This document shows positions 28,695 to 40,769 of a DNA stretch of 64,000 nt, in pieces (positions within the stretch are counted from its first letter, which is position 1; each line of letters starts with the position of its first letter). A model generated the notes under the pieces. It did no database searches. It had not been told where the DNA came from and worked only from the letters and a program-made list of their open reading frames with translations. The position numbers and the translations under genes are program-made. The stretch covers positions 82,462,702 to 82,526,701 of the forward strand of contig NC_065881.2 in NCBI RefSeq assembly GCF_932274485.2, given 5' to 3'. The stretch is from Patella vulgata. Taxonomy: Eukaryota > Mollusca > Gastropoda > Patellidae.

Positions 28695-30746
28695 TTAGTA
28701 TTTGGGGGACCTGACAAGACGGAACGGGTCATACATAGGAGCATTGTCCACGTCCGGAGGGGCTGTCGGCACAGTAATGTTTGTAAACGTTAGACCCCGG
28801 TTCCCTATTTTAGGATCTGGTTGAGCAATTGTCGATACGCCAGTCAGTAGATTATTCCTACTATTTTCTAAACTTCTGGAACTTCTAAAGTCTAAAGTAA
28901 GCGAGGTAAAACCCGTGTAAAAGGGCAGTAAAATTAAGGTCCCTAACATGACTAAAATAAGGGCCGAACTGGGAGCGAAGATAATAATTAGTACAGCAGC
29001 GATTATGGCCAAAATGGCGTAACCCCACAAATGCTTAAAACTTGACACAAATGGATTTGATGCCTTAAAATCTTCTTCAACAGCTCTCTGTGGAACCCAT
29101 TTCACCGAGGCACCGACATTGGCCTGAATGGCGCGAATTATTCGGACACAACCAACAAACGCTTCTGGTGTAAACTGTAAAATGGAAGCCACTGTCTCTA
29201 TTATGACAAATTTAAAGTTTTTACGAGTTGTTGTTGCGAACTTGGGGAATATAAGCACTAGGAACATAACAATAATTATAGAGGCGTATCTATAGCGTAG
29301 ATTAACTTGATAATGTAACAGGATATATAACAACAAAATAGGCTTCATAAACATTTGTCTTAATGCTGAATGAGCAACATATGAGGTCACAAAATCCAAT
29401 TTCGACTTAGTCCGCAATTTTGTGGCTACGAATTTTTCTCCCTGAAGTTTGCTTTGTAGCCATCGCATCGGAACACCAACAGCGTTTTCCCAGAAATAGA
29501 AAGCTAAGAGAACTTCTCCTCGGTTCCACCGGCGCTCTCGAATGTTCCACGTCACATAATTATAAGATGGCGCCTCCAGAAGATACACACTACCAGCGTA
29601 TAGGGGTTTCAGTAAAGACGCTTCAAACGTATCGTGACTCAAAACATCTATCGGTACGCGTTCGATTAAATTTCCTCTGTATCCGATAACATTGTCAATA
29701 TATACACGATTCTTAATAAGACCTTTGCCGAAGAAAGAACTTTGTGAAAAATATGCCATTGTGGCGTTGGTCAGGGGCTCAAACAGAGATTGTCTCATCG
29801 ATTCAAGATGCATAAACATCGTGTCGCTGCTGGTGCAATGGAGCTTTATAGCCGGTTGAATGATGCCACGATCCGGATAAGCTGCGGCTATTTCCATCAG
29901 GTCAAAAGTCCCGCCTTTCGGAACACCCGTGTCTCCGTCCAGAACCAACGTATAGTCAGTATGTCGTCCGTAAATTCTCTCGACGTCTTCGGAGTCGTAG
30001 AATAAAGGCTGTCCATACGGTCTAGCCGCTTTCCCGTAATACTCCGGATCGCAGTAGGAATAGGCTTCATCATCGCCGTCAAACAGGAGCATTAGATCTT
30101 GATACTGACCACATTTTCTCAAGACACGACTTGTTCGATGAATCACCATAAATTCTTTAGCGAAATTATCGCAAATAGTATCTAGATATTCCCGCACAAA
30201 AATACTTGATTCCACGTCATTGAATTTCTCCCAAACATGTTTTAGTCTCAGTGGTTCCACAGAACTGAAATCTCGACCCGAGTAAGATAATCCTTCACGA
30301 AATAACTGATCGTAAATCAATCCGCGGTAATTGTCTCGTGCTTCCAACTCGTATTTCTTCAGTTCTTCGTCATTCGTGGCCGAAACAAGCACCGCGCACG
30401 TATTTGCTGATAAATTATAAATAAAAGCTTCATACATTGTCTGTAAACATTCGTCAATGTCGTCTTTACTTAGAGCCAATAAATTATAGTTCAAACATAG
30501 AGACAGGTGATCAGATCGCGCTTTCTTACTTTGTCTTTGATCTCCGCCGACAATAAGAGTTACCACTGTCATAACGGGGAACTCTAAAACACTGCCCTGT
30601 AGAATTCCCAATACAATCACCACCAAAATACCTTGAACAACGTTCGTTTTACCCCAGTCCAGGTTCATAATGTTTAAAATAACAAAAACTAGAGCCAAGA
30701 AAATCCATATTGAAAAATATAGGAAGACTCGTCTAGTTTTGTTCAT
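28695..30746 (-). CDS. GT2 membrane glycosyltransferase, MdoH/OpgH-like
   Basis: 683 residues in one uninterrupted frame. The N-terminus has two membrane helices (about 8-28 and 36-66). The cytosolic GT-A domain carries VLDGDTG (D270-G-D272, the metal/UDP-binding DxD), the acceptor-base motif VLSHDTFEA (D372) and the RxxRW motif RERRWNRG (403-410). GIIQPAIKL (295-302) and the order of these motifs match the bacterial glucan glucosyltransferase MdoH more than animal chitin or hyaluronan synthases. Several C-terminal helices follow (about 464-500, 573-592, 595-616), then a polar Pro-rich tail. A processive beta-glucan-type polymerase is inferred; sugar and product are unknown. A CCCCAG just before the ATG could be a 5' UTR acceptor. 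Codon and base use do not stand out, so this looks like a settled host gene rather than contamination. Confidence 0.82.
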   Translation of the reverse strand: MNKTRRVFLYFSIWIFLALVFVILNIMNLDWGKTNVVQGILVVIVLGILQGSVLEFPVMTVVTLIVGGDQRQSKKARSDHLSLCLNYNLLALSKDDIDECLQTMYEAFIYNLSANTCAVLVSATNDEELKKYELEARDNYRGLIYDQLFREGLSYSGRDFSSVEPLRLKHVWEKFNDVESSIFVREYLDTICDNFAKEFMVIHRTSRVLRKCGQYQDLMLLFDGDDEAYSYCDPEYYGKAARPYGQPLFYDSEDVERIYGRHTDYTLVLDGDTGVPKGGTFDLMEIAAAYPDRGIIQPAIKLHCTSSDTMFMHLESMRQSLFEPLTNATMAYFSQSSFFGKGLIKNRVYIDNVIGYRGNLIERVPIDVLSHDTFEASLLKPLYAGSVYLLEAPSYNYVTWNIRERRWNRGEVLLAFYFWENAVGVPMRWLQSKLQGEKFVATKLRTKSKLDFVTSYVAHSALRQMFMKPILLLYILLHYQVNLRYRYASIIIVMFLVLIFPKFATTTRKNFKFVIIETVASILQFTPEAFVGCVRIIRAIQANVGASVKWVPQRAVEEDFKASNPFVSSFKHLWGYAILAIIAAVLIIIFAPSSALILVMLGTLILLPFYTGFTSLTLDFRSSRSLENSRNNLLTGVSTIAQPDPKIGNRGLTFTNITVPTAPPDVDNAPMYDPFRLVRSPKY

Positions 30747-32170
30747 TCTGGGGCAGTGTTATTGTTAAATAAGCAATAATAAAAAAAAATTTTTTCACAG
30801 GTCTGTATTATTCACAGATTAAATAGTCTTAAAGATAATACATGTACGTGGTTTTAACACATTTAATGACAGCCAGTCACACACTATAAGATATGTTAAA
30901 ATTGCAGAATCTTCTCTTTCCGGGTGGTTCGAATATAGTAAACTTTACGATAAACTTGTCCACATATTCAACACACGAAATGTTATAATTCATAGCACAG
31001 TCTCCAATCGAACTTTTGTGTTAATAGCATTCTAATTCTGGCGTTTTATGTAACAGTTTCCGATAAACGCGAATTATTTTTAATCCAAATAATTCCAAAG
31101 AATTAGAAAATAAAACCTCCGAATTAAAGAATTTGCACACTACGCGAAAAATTAAAACACAAAAATAACACGAAAATAAAAGTTATTTCGAGTGTGTATT
31201 AATTTTGGAGAGTATCGTAACGTATGTCTCCTCGTGTTATCACACAAATGGTTTTATCGTCGATTTGTATTTGACTGGTGATTTATACGGCGTTGTCATA
31301 TATAGGTGTACAAACAACAATGTAATACAAGGGCGGGGTCTATTTTGTAATTCTCCATTTGTTTAACCGTGTTTAATTATTTCAACCCACATCAGCTGAC
31401 ATGCGGGTCTGTAACGTAGAGCATTGTAACAGTCAAACATGCAATGTATGTCGGTGATCTCCGGAACCTGACATCAAAATTCGTAAAGTGACGTCACTCA
31501 TTCGGCAATCCCCGACCAGGATGAATTCATTCATAAAATCTGACTGCATTCAATCATTTTCTTTTATGTGTTAAGTCTTTTCATTGGTCATTTCACCTAT
31601 ATTTTGTTTGTATACGTTCCTTCCAGTGTGGAATAAAATTCCATAAGACAGGCCTGAAATAGAAATGGGACGTGATATATTAAAAAGATTCATCGAAAGG
31701 GGGTAAAATATCGTGATGGATTATGATTTTATATTCACGAACTGTTTGATTATCAAGGCATTTCTAGACTCTCGTATCACCTTCTTTTTAAAGCAACAAT
31801 ACAAGTTAGTTGTACCTACCAATTTATCAAATGCATGTGTTTGAGATAGGCCATTCATGTTCAAAAATAAAATAAACAAAAATATTTCGGTGTCACAAAC
31901 ACAAACATTGACTATCACGATTTTTTATGTAAATAAAAGGGTCATTCAAATGGGTATTTGGAATGTTAGGTTGGTCAATAAACTTTTAAAATAAAGATTA
32001 TTTAGGTGCGGTCTCAAATCTTAATAGTTTTAAAGTAGATTATCTTTTTTTTTTTTTAAATTCGATCAATAAACTTTTAAAATAAAGATTATTTAGGTGC
32101 GATCTCAAGTCTTAATAGTTTTAAAGGAGTTTATCCAATTTTTGTTTTAAATTTAGTCAATAATGTTTTT
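30747..32170. other. Gene-free stretch upstream of the glycosyltransferase
   Basis: No ORF or recognised repeat over most of it. A 60 bp tandem pair starting TCAATAAACTTTTAAAATAA lies at about 31975-32140. It probably holds the 5' UTR intron and promoter of the minus-strand gene. Confidence 0.5.
31281..31340 (-). promoter_or_regulatory. Candidate core promoter of the glycosyltransferase gene
   Basis: On the minus strand a GC-box-like GACCCCGCCC (31331-31340) is followed by TATATATG (31297-31304) and TATAAAT (31281-31287), in the right order and about 540 bases upstream of the ATG. It would need a 5' UTR intron ending at CCCCAG. Motif-only evidence. Confidence 0.28.
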
Positions 32171-32371
32171 AAATTTTGAATGAAATTGGGTTTAACGTCC
32201 TACTGTTCTGCTACATTTTAAATGAAATGGGGTTTAACGTCCTAATATTCTGCTAAATTTTAAAAGTAAAGACTATCTAGGTAATTATCTATTTTTGAAT
32301 TTATCATCTTTCGTATACATCTTATTTTCATTCTAGATTTATAGCCATTCATTTTTAAAATCAACATTTTG

Positions 32372-32725
32372 ATGAAATGAAGTGAAATGAGGTTTAACGT
32401 CCTACTGTTCCGTCCCGACTGGACTAATAGCACCGTCATACAGTGTGCTATAAGGGAAATTTTGCCCGGGCAGCGACCTCATCGACCTGCTCTTATATCG
32501 AATTCACTGCCAAGGGCTCTTTAACGTACACTCTAATGTGTACACGGGATCTCAGTTTATCGTCCCATCCGAATAACTTGTCTCTTGTCAGACACTCTGT
32601 CTTGCAGCACTGCCAAGGAGGAACCACGCCGAAAAGTCCGATAAACTTTCTCGGTCAACACAGGGATCGAACATGGGACCTCCAAGGTTAGCGAGCCAAC
32701 GTTCTACTCCCTGAACCACCCCACC
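32372..32725 (-). repeat. SINE-B copy
   Basis: Antisense, diverged, near full length. Two further SINE-B tail scraps (GGGTTTAACGTCCTACTG) lie at 32178-32212 and 32220-32254. Confidence 0.8.
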
Positions 32726-32861
32726 ATTTTGATGAAGGAATCCATAACAATATTTAGATATTAAATGACACAATGACATTTGTAATTTTTATAATTTATA
32801 ATTGTGTAAGGCTTGGTAGGGTGTATAATATTTTTGACCCTGACATAGACCCTGCATCGTG

Positions 32862-32955
32862 TAGTGGCTTATTGAAATAAAATTGAATCATGCGCTAGTC
32901 CCGAAATGATCGCTTTCGTGTCGAGTGGACGTCAGAAATCCCACGTTACTCTCTT
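32862..32955 (+). repeat. SINE-A 3' end
   Basis: TTATTGAAATAAAATTGAAT through GTCGAGTGGACG. Confidence 0.65.
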
Positions 32956-33047
32956 AAATTCACCCCCCCCCCATCTCCCCTAACGCCCTACACCTTAAAA
33001 GGGGAACTGACGGTGGAAGAATCCCGGGGTACTTACTTTGGTTAGTA

Positions 33048-33180
33048 GGATGAAATAGTGTTTAATGTCCTCTCTACAACAAATAGGTAATTTTGGGACT
33101 AACATATGGTTCAGTTTAATTCAATAATTCGCTTGCGCGTAGGGGTCTTTAGCTGTGAGAGAACCCGGGGAAAACATACG
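33048..33180 (-). repeat. SINE-A fragment
   Basis: Antisense tail and core: GGGACTAACATATGG to GGGGTCTTTAGCTGTGAGA. Confidence 0.65.
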
Positions 33181-33492
33181 AGCCTGACGCACAGAAGCAC
33201 GTGGCGGTCGTTCTTTATTACGCTTAAATGGTCTTGGTGAGTCTAGAGTGAAAATCGTTTTTTGAATATGAATTATGTTTTCTTTCAGTGAACATAGATA
33301 TCCCATCATTTATCTCCGTGTTCGTCATGAACCGCATGAAGCGGAAACCACGGTGACACCATAGTTGATGTCTTACGTCCGTTACAAAATAATTAAGATT
33401 CTGTCTCGACCATTAAACAATATGATGTGTAATTAAACATTCTCTACGTCTTCTCACGGTGATGATAATAAAATAACAATAAATCAAGTAAT

Positions 33493-33855
33493 AAAATAGG
33501 GTTGAACGTCCTACTGTTCTACTCCGACTGGGCAAATGAACACGGCATGATCATACAGTGTGCTATGAGAGAAATTTTTCCCGGGCAGCGGCGCTACGGT
33601 CTACTCTTATATCGAATTCCAACTGCCAAGATATCTTTAACGTGCACGAAAATGTGTACAAGGGACCTCGGTTTTTGGTACCATTCGAACGACTATACGT
33701 TGTCCCTTGTCAGGTCCTCGGTCCTGCACCTCTTAGAAGGACGAGCCAAGCCGGAAAATCCCGAAGAACTTTCTCGGCCAACGCCGGGATCGAACACGGG
33801 ACCTATAGGTTAGTAAGCCAACGTCTTCCTCACTGAGCGACTAAGGCGCCCCACG
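33493..33855 (-). repeat. SINE-B copy
   Basis: Antisense, full-length layout with a diverged head. The frame 33558-33836 is open by chance. Confidence 0.82.
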
Positions 33856-34905
33856 CCAATAATTGACTTATCGCTCGGGTAGTGCATAAAACTCAGTTCG
33901 AGGTAAAATTACAACACCCACACCTCCCCACCCCCAACACAAAACCACTCTCATATTTATGGTCATGATGTCATTCTCATAAGGTCGCTGCCGGGGTAAA
34001 TTCTCCACCATAACTGGCCGATTTCAGAAAAGTGTTTAACACCCTTAATTTATTTTAAGATTTTTTTGGAAGGAGACGGAATTACGTGTCTTCCGTCTTT
34101 TTTCTCTCGGTCCATCAAGTTGATGACTAAACGACTGAACAGAATACAAGGCACAAAGGATATACAGGCGTTGAATAAGTTATTTAATAACAATAGGGCA
34201 GGTTTAACACTGTAAAGAATAACAAGTCGGCGAAAACAATTAAAGTACATTTATAAAAAAAAAAGGAAAAAATAAAATAAAATGCATCTTGTAGGTTTAT
34301 AGTGAATCACAAACCGCAAGCAGACGCCTCAGCTATCATTGTCGTCCTACCTTGATGACGTCATTATAGGGAATACCCGACTTAACACAAAGTAATCGGA
34401 TTGGTTGGTTAATAATGAGTAACTAAGGAGAATCCCTAGGAATTGAGGAATGTTCAAAATCATTGTTACATTAATATTTATTACTTTTGGAATAGCTTTG
34501 TAATGTATAATAGGTTTAGCTATTCGGCGACAAATTAATTATATCATTTTTAGGCTATTGTTAGGCTACGCGAATGGAGACGTGTTCGAATATTCCAACC
34601 GTCAATATGTGATAGAAATGAGACCCCATTTCCCCCGACTGGGCACACAGTCATTTTCACTTGAAACAAAACTTGACCGCCCCAACCCCCAAAACAAAAA
34701 AAACCCAATGGCTTTTCTCACGCCGCGATTCGAATCGCCCCCCCCCCCCATAAAATGCATCGTTTCGGTACAAGATCAGACAAAATTCAGTTTGTAAGAA
34801 TTGTCTAATATCGTAATTAAAATAACGTCATTTTTTAAACAAAAAAATATCAAAAATAGGCGAAATACTCACCAACTGATTATCAAAATTTCAGATAATC
34901 GACTA

Positions 34906-35202
34906 TTAAAGATACATTATGGGAGATAAAATAAAGATATGGCAGTTCTCACTATAATAGTTAAAAACTAGATAATGTAAAGGGAATTTGCGGAAAATTT
35001 CAGTCAAATTGATCCACCCTGAACCGAGTTTTTAGCGATTGCATTTTGGGCCTAGCCTTGATCATCATTACCATAGTCGGTACTATAAAAACATTTGGTC
35101 TGGATAAGTTAATTAATGTCTAATTAATAATTTAGATAACATTTCAGACCTAAAGAAAGACCTGCAATAGGCAGATTTAGATCTCGCATAATGTATGTTT
35201 AA
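34906..35202. mobile_element. TTAA-type MITE, intact-looking copy
   Basis: TTAAAGATACATTATGGGAG to GCATAATGTATGTTTAA, 297 bp. The ends are inverted repeats starting at TTAA. Confidence 0.82.
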
Positions 35203-35204
35203 TA

Positions 35205-36050
35205 TTTCGAAGTATGCAAAATATTAAAAGATACCTGCATTTAACCTGTAGAAAAGAGATAGCAGAATCTTTGCAATTAGAAACCAATGTAAGCTTTTAA
35301 TGGCGTAACTTTTAACGATTTTAATTGATCATGTTTTTATAAGTATATAGGATTGCAAATTCTATATTATTTATCTAAATTTTGGCTTTTAGTGTGGCCG
35401 TAATTAAAAAAAAAATAGAAAAGAAACTGATTTGTTTCTATACCATTTCTCGAAAAATTTGTCAAAAATGATCCGCATATAATTAAAAGTTGTTTTGGAT
35501 TTTTATACAAAATTCCTCAAATTCTCACAACCTTTGATAAACTGAAATAATTAAACGGATGAAACGGTTAATCTAATAACCCGAAAGCCACGGGGATTTG
35601 CCGAGTTTGGAAATGACTGAAGGTCGCGAGTTCGACCCCGATGTTGACATGCGTGGTTTATCTTTATTAAGTCTGAAGGATTCCAAAGACAATAGGGTAA
35701 ATATGAGAGCAGGATTCGATCACCGTATTGGCAAATATAAAACACATGTGAAAAGGTGTATAAAATATAACTTTTGAGGCGAATAGGGTTTTACGTCCTA
35801 CTGTTCTGCTCCAACTGGGCTAATCAAGACCTACGACCTACTCATATATCGAATTCCAACTGCCAAGGGTGTAACATAATCAGGTCATCTAATAACTGTG
35901 GATTGGACTTCTTTAATTAAGCAAGACGGTAACAAACATTAAACTACACTACATGTATAACAACCAATACATATTGTTATATTGTAATCTTTACGGCCAT
36001 CGTCTTAATTCGCGTCTGCCTCCTTGGTTCTGTGTTGAGCTACTCAACTC
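35205..36050. other. Gene-free stretch
   Basis: Contains a diverged tRNA-like SINE head (about 35575-35665) and a SINE-B scrap (35785-35872). No coding sign. Confidence 0.5.
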
Positions 36051-36081
36051 AACTAACTGAACTGACTTTCACCCTTTGTTA

Positions 36082-36300
36082 CAAGGGTGCTTTTACGTGG
36101 CACGCCAATGTGTACACCCGGGACTTCGGTTTTTCGTCTAATCCGAAGGACTATGCGTTGTTCCTTGTCAGTCCTGCACCACTGACAAAGGGGGACCTCG
36201 CCATACAGATCCCGTGGAACTTCTCGGCTAACGCCGGGGACAAATCCGAGACCTTTAGACTAGCGAGCCGGAATCTTACTCACTGAACCACCACGGCCCA
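36082..36300 (-). repeat. SINE-B 5' half
   Basis: Antisense, CAAGGGTGCTTTTACG to the head ACTCACTGAACCACCACGG. Confidence 0.72.
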
Positions 36301-36844
36301 CCGATTAAAAATAAAGCAACTACACAATATGTCCAGTGCATTGACAAAAAAGGCATGCATTCTTTAAACAGTGTTAAAATGTACAGCTAACTAATAAAAC
36401 AGGGCTGGGTCGTTTTTGAAGATAAAAGAGGATAGTCTAGATTTCTGTCATTCGTCAATGTTTATTGTGTCTAATACATAAAGCTTCCATACAAACAAAC
36501 TTAATCTCCACAGGTCAATGGGGCGTTGTTAAAAATCAATTTGAATTGATAACTCTTTAAATAAAACACTCCCTATATAAGTCCCTCCTAACTACTCGAA
36601 TAGAGTAGTCCCCCTTTTCAATATTATCCAATAGACAGGCGACATATTACATAATACAACAGACGACGACACACACATGATACAATTGAACAGGATAACG
36701 GGTAGATATAGATTATAATAATAAGAAGTTCGGTTTTAGTCAACACCTTCGTCGTATTTTTGTATTAAGGGCGTGGACTCCATTATATTAGGATTGACGT
36801 TCATTTATGGACAGTTTTATTCCCTCAACCCCTGCATCAGTATA

Positions 36845-37100
36845 CGTTTTAAACGAGGATAATGAAGAGTTAAATCTGCCTATTGCAGGTCTTTCTTTGG
36901 GCCCTAAATGTTATATAAATTATTAATTAGACATTTGTTAACATGACAAGACCATAATCAGCTCTCTATATGCCATCGACTGTTGTTGAATTTTAACGGA
37001 TTTAAAAACGATTGGCAGTTAATGCTTTAATTAAAAACGGAAATTCGAGACTTTGTTTTAGACTTGTATGGCTAATGCTTATATCCAGTCATGAGTGGTA
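36845..37100. repeat. TTAA-type MITE half
   Basis: GAGTTAAATCTGCCTATTGC, then TAAATTATTAATTAGACAT, as in the left half of the 23123 copy. Confidence 0.62.
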
Positions 37101-37428
37101 AATTCTCAATGTGATGTTAAATTTAATACAATCGCATTAAAGTCTTTCGTTAAAACAACGAATTGCGTCAATGTCAAAATATCTTTTGTAAGAGAAGTCT
37201 TAAAGCCATGCATAATAATTGTTTGAATTTCTTTTTCACTGATATGATGTAACAGGGTTGTACGCACGTCGGGGGATCAAAACAATAATTTGTCATTTTC
37301 ACATTAACATAATAAAGTTAACTTCTATTTCTATAGTTACGCGTAAAATACGATGGCGGAGACTTTCACTGGGTGAGAGGCGTTTCTTACTCCTGTCATT
37401 CGATTTCTAACAGACAATGTGTCCAATC

Positions 37429-37728
37429 CACAGGTACTTGAAGGGGTTAAAATAAAATTTCTTACTACTATTTGACTAGTATTACTAATAACACAATTGT
37501 AAAATGACCAATTTAATTACATTGGCAGGTGTATACTGATCAAATAAAGTCTCGTTGTCAATAAAAATGACGGGAAATGTTAGAACTAGTGAGTATTGTG
37601 AGATGATAGCAGCCGAAATATCTTCAACGATTCAAAACAATATGGCGGGTGATTGACATTGTGTTATTAGTAATACTATAGTCCAATAGTAGTAAGAAGT
37701 TTTATTTTAATCCCTTCAAGTGCCTGTG
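37429..37728. mobile_element. CACAGG-ended inverted-repeat MITE (hAT-like)
   Basis: 300 bp with inverted arms of about 75 bp, starting CACAGGTACTTGAAGGGG (left) and CACAGGCACTTGAAGGGA (right, reversed). The flanks GTCCAATC and GTCCCATC match at 7 of 8, as for an 8 bp duplication. Confidence 0.8.
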
Positions 37729-37881
37729 GTCCCATCATAAATAATTCTCTACCTGATATGAGAGTCTACCCCAGCAAGTGAGGACCTGTTGGGAGAAATG
37801 CCGCGATTTCTTGACGCCCCACGCCGGAATGTGAACGCGAGACATTCTAGCTGAGAACCCAGAACCCTTACCACTCGACCA

Positions 37882-38170
37882 TCACGGCTCCCGGAGACAC
37901 GGTGGCTCAGTGAGTAAGACGTTGGCTCGCTAACCTGGAGGTCCCTTGTAAGATCCCTGTATTGGCCGAGAAAATTTTTCCAGATTGGTGCATTACGCAT
38001 GACCTGACAAAGACAGTTGTCTAGTCGTAAGGATGGGACAAAAACGGAGATTCCATATACACATTGGTGTGCACGTAAAACAACCCTTGACAGCTGGTAT
38101 TCGATATAAAAGTAGTCCGTAGCAAAATTTCCCTCACACCACCCGTCTTCATTAAGCATTAAACGTCATA
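37882..38170 (+). repeat. SINE-B copy
   Basis: Sense, GGCTCAGTGAGTAAGACG to CATTAAACGTCATAAC, diverged. Confidence 0.75.
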
Positions 38171-38519
38171 ACATTTCTTGTCTCTATATCATGTCTGGCT
38201 CTTCTGGCAAGTCCCCCCTATGTAATAACTGTCTGCGGTATAACCCTCGGCGAAAGCGTACGTTGACCCTCACTAAAAAACGAACGTCTCTATTATTTTG
38301 TCTGTAATTATGCCTCATTAAATACACACCCGCCAGCAAGCTACGTTTTCACACTATAGTGTTTCAGCATAGCATGCGAGCCCTCTACGCTACATTCTGT
38401 TTGAATAGAAATTCTTCAGATGATTTCATTAAACTACACAGCGCAACACGTCAGTATAAATTAATTCGATTAAAACAATACACTAAAAAAATATAAACTC
38501 CTCAAACGAGAAATAAATG

Positions 38520-38725
38520 AAATAAAATAGGATTTAACGTCATTTTTGTCCGGCATCAACCGAGCTAATGAAGACACGCCTTGCTACGTGTGTTTTGGGA
38601 GAACTTTTACTCGGACAGGGGGTGTTTCCATCAACTTTTCGTCGAATTCCAACGCCCAAGGGTTCTTTTACGTGCACATCGAAGTGTACACTTAACCTCG
38701 GGTTTTCGTCCCATCCGAAGAATTA
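38520..38725 (-). repeat. Diverged SINE-B 3' half
   Basis: AATAGGATTTAACGTC through TTTTCGTCCCATCCGAAGA. Confidence 0.68.
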
Positions 38726-38982
38726 AATGATATTCCATGGCAGCTCCTCCTTCGCAACTGGCAACATGAATTCCAATGTGCACACAGAGATCCATCTGCT
38801 TCATTCCTCGAGAATAGATCTCTGCTCTAAATGGCCACCATATCCAAAAATGAGTATACCTTTTTGTAATGCGTTTCTACCCCGTTTCACATCATACACA
38901 CAAAGACTAAAAAAACTTTCTCAATTTTATTAACTGAAAGCAGAATAAATACTCAACAAAATTCTCAAATGTTGGTCAACTG

Positions 38983-39215
38983 GCTTAGTGTCCACTCGAC
39001 ACAAACTAGGTTATTTCGGGACTAACATATGGTTCAATTTTTATTTGATTAATTCGCTTGGGCGGAGGGGTCTTTAGCAGTGGAAGGAAACCGGAGGACC
39101 CAAAGAAAACCCACGAGGTTGGACAAGCGGGGAATCGAAACCACACCACTTGATTCGTTGAAAGACCTTGTGATGTAACGCGCACACGTTAACCATTCGG
39201 CCACCACTCTTAATT
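38983..39215 (-). repeat. SINE-A copy
   Basis: Antisense, GTCCACTCGACACAAACTAG to the head CGGCCACCACTC. Lacks the GA tail. Confidence 0.75.
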
Positions 39216-39356
39216 TGTTCTCAAGTCGGCCTGTGTTCCCAAACCTTTTTACCCCATCTACGACTGTAAATATACTGAACACATCGTTTTTTCTGGATTG
39301 AGACATTTTCCCAAAATACGAGAACATTCAGATAGTCAGTCACAATTGACACAATT

Positions 39357-39840
39357 GGAACCGAGGTGACTCAGTGAGTTACTTACTAGCTAGGCCGGAA
39401 TTTTCAAGCGTGGTTTCCCCTTGTCAGTTGTACTGGACGGAGTGATGTCTCCTTGTCAGTTGTACAGGACGGAGTGATGTCCATTGTCAGTTGTACAGGA
39501 CGGAGTGATGTCCCCTTGTCAGTTGTACAGGACGGAGTGATGTCCCCTTGTCAGTTGTACAGGACGGAGTGATGTCCCCTTGCCAGTTGTACAGGACGGA
39601 GGGTTGGAGATTTTGGTGCAGGAGAGTGTCTAATTTTTCGGATGATACTAAAACCCAAGCTCCTGTGTACACATTATCGTGCACGTAAAAGAACCCCTGA
39701 CAATTGGAATTCGAAATATGGGTAGGCCTTAGCCCCGCTGTCCGGGTACAATTTACTTCATAACACACTGCATGGCATATTTCCGTCTTTATTAGGCCAG
39801 TTAGTGCATAAAGGTAGGAAGTAAAACTCAATTCGCTGTA
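39357..39840 (+). repeat. SINE-B with a 32 bp internal minisatellite
   Basis: The SINE-B head and tail surround about six 32 bp units at 39417-39603 (CCTTGTCAGTTGTACAGGAC + GGAGTGATGTCC). Confidence 0.85.
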
Positions 39841-40280
39841 GTGCAATGGGGGCAATTTAGGGTGAAGCAACTGAGACTAAAAACTCCACTTTTTTGTTAT
39901 TCTAGTGGATTGTCTCTTTATCCGGGGTATATTATTTCTGCTTGATTGTTTAATGAAATAGATGTCAATACAATATATTTCAAATTCTTTACAGAATTAA
40001 AACTAAACATTGCGTCACTGTGAAAAAAAAGCCCCAAACAAACCGCCATTCAGTGGACGCAATCTTTAAATGCCATCTACTTTTACTCAGGGTTTCTGTT
40101 TCCGCTTCGCATTTTAAATAGTTAAGAAAAGTACTTAAAAACTTTCAACGATTTTAGAGTTTCATAAATTAAATCTAAACATTGCGTCATTTTAAATGAA
40201 AAAAAGAATAAAAGCCGTTACTCAGTAGTTTCAATGTTCAATGCCAACTTGTCTTACAGTTGTTACGATAATAAACAAGT
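39840..40280. other. Gene-free AT-rich stretch
   Basis: Two diverged direct repeats (AATTAAAACTAAACATTGCGTC at about 39996, AAATTAAATCTAAACATTGC at 40165) suggest an old duplication. No coding sign. Confidence 0.45.
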
Positions 40281-40548
40281 AAGTGGCTATTGTTACTACG
40301 AGTCTGAGCCAAGTTTAGAACGAATTACAAAATGGCTGCCAATCTCCTCAACACCAGCTTTGAAAAAGGAGCAGTATTTTCAAAGTTTTCAGAACTGAAG
40401 GCAGCAATTAAGAGATGGGAAGGGTTAGGATTAGGACTATTTTTACGACTATTCGGTTTTTAACATCGCCGATGGCGGGCTGTGAAAGCATCGTCGTAAC
40501 AATAGCCCGAGGACTATTTTTACGACTCGTCGTAACAATAGCCACTGC
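40280..40548. mobile_element. TIR element with GGCTATTGTTAC ends
   Basis: AGTGGCTATTGTTACTACGA at left and, reversed, AGTGGCTATTGTTACGACGA at right. A further inner copy of CGTAACAATAGCC lies near 40495. Inserted in a TTAA-type MITE half (to about 40755). Target duplication not clear. Confidence 0.6.
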
Positions 40549-40769
40549 CAATAAACAAAGTCTCGATTATCCATTTTTGAATTAATTCATTAACTGCCTA
40601 TCGTATTTAAATCTATTAAAAATCAAAACCATCCGACGATCTAGATAGTTGATCATGGGCTTGGCATGTGAATAAATGTTGTATTAAAGATTTTTATAAC
40701 ATTTGAGTCAAAATGAAAGATCTGCAATAGGCAGATTTAGCTCTTACATAATGCATCTTTGAACATTTT

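Noticed and set aside
29420-29689. 89-codon plus-strand ORF
   Set aside because: Shadow of the minus-strand glycosyltransferase, as are 29790-30005 and 29897-30082.
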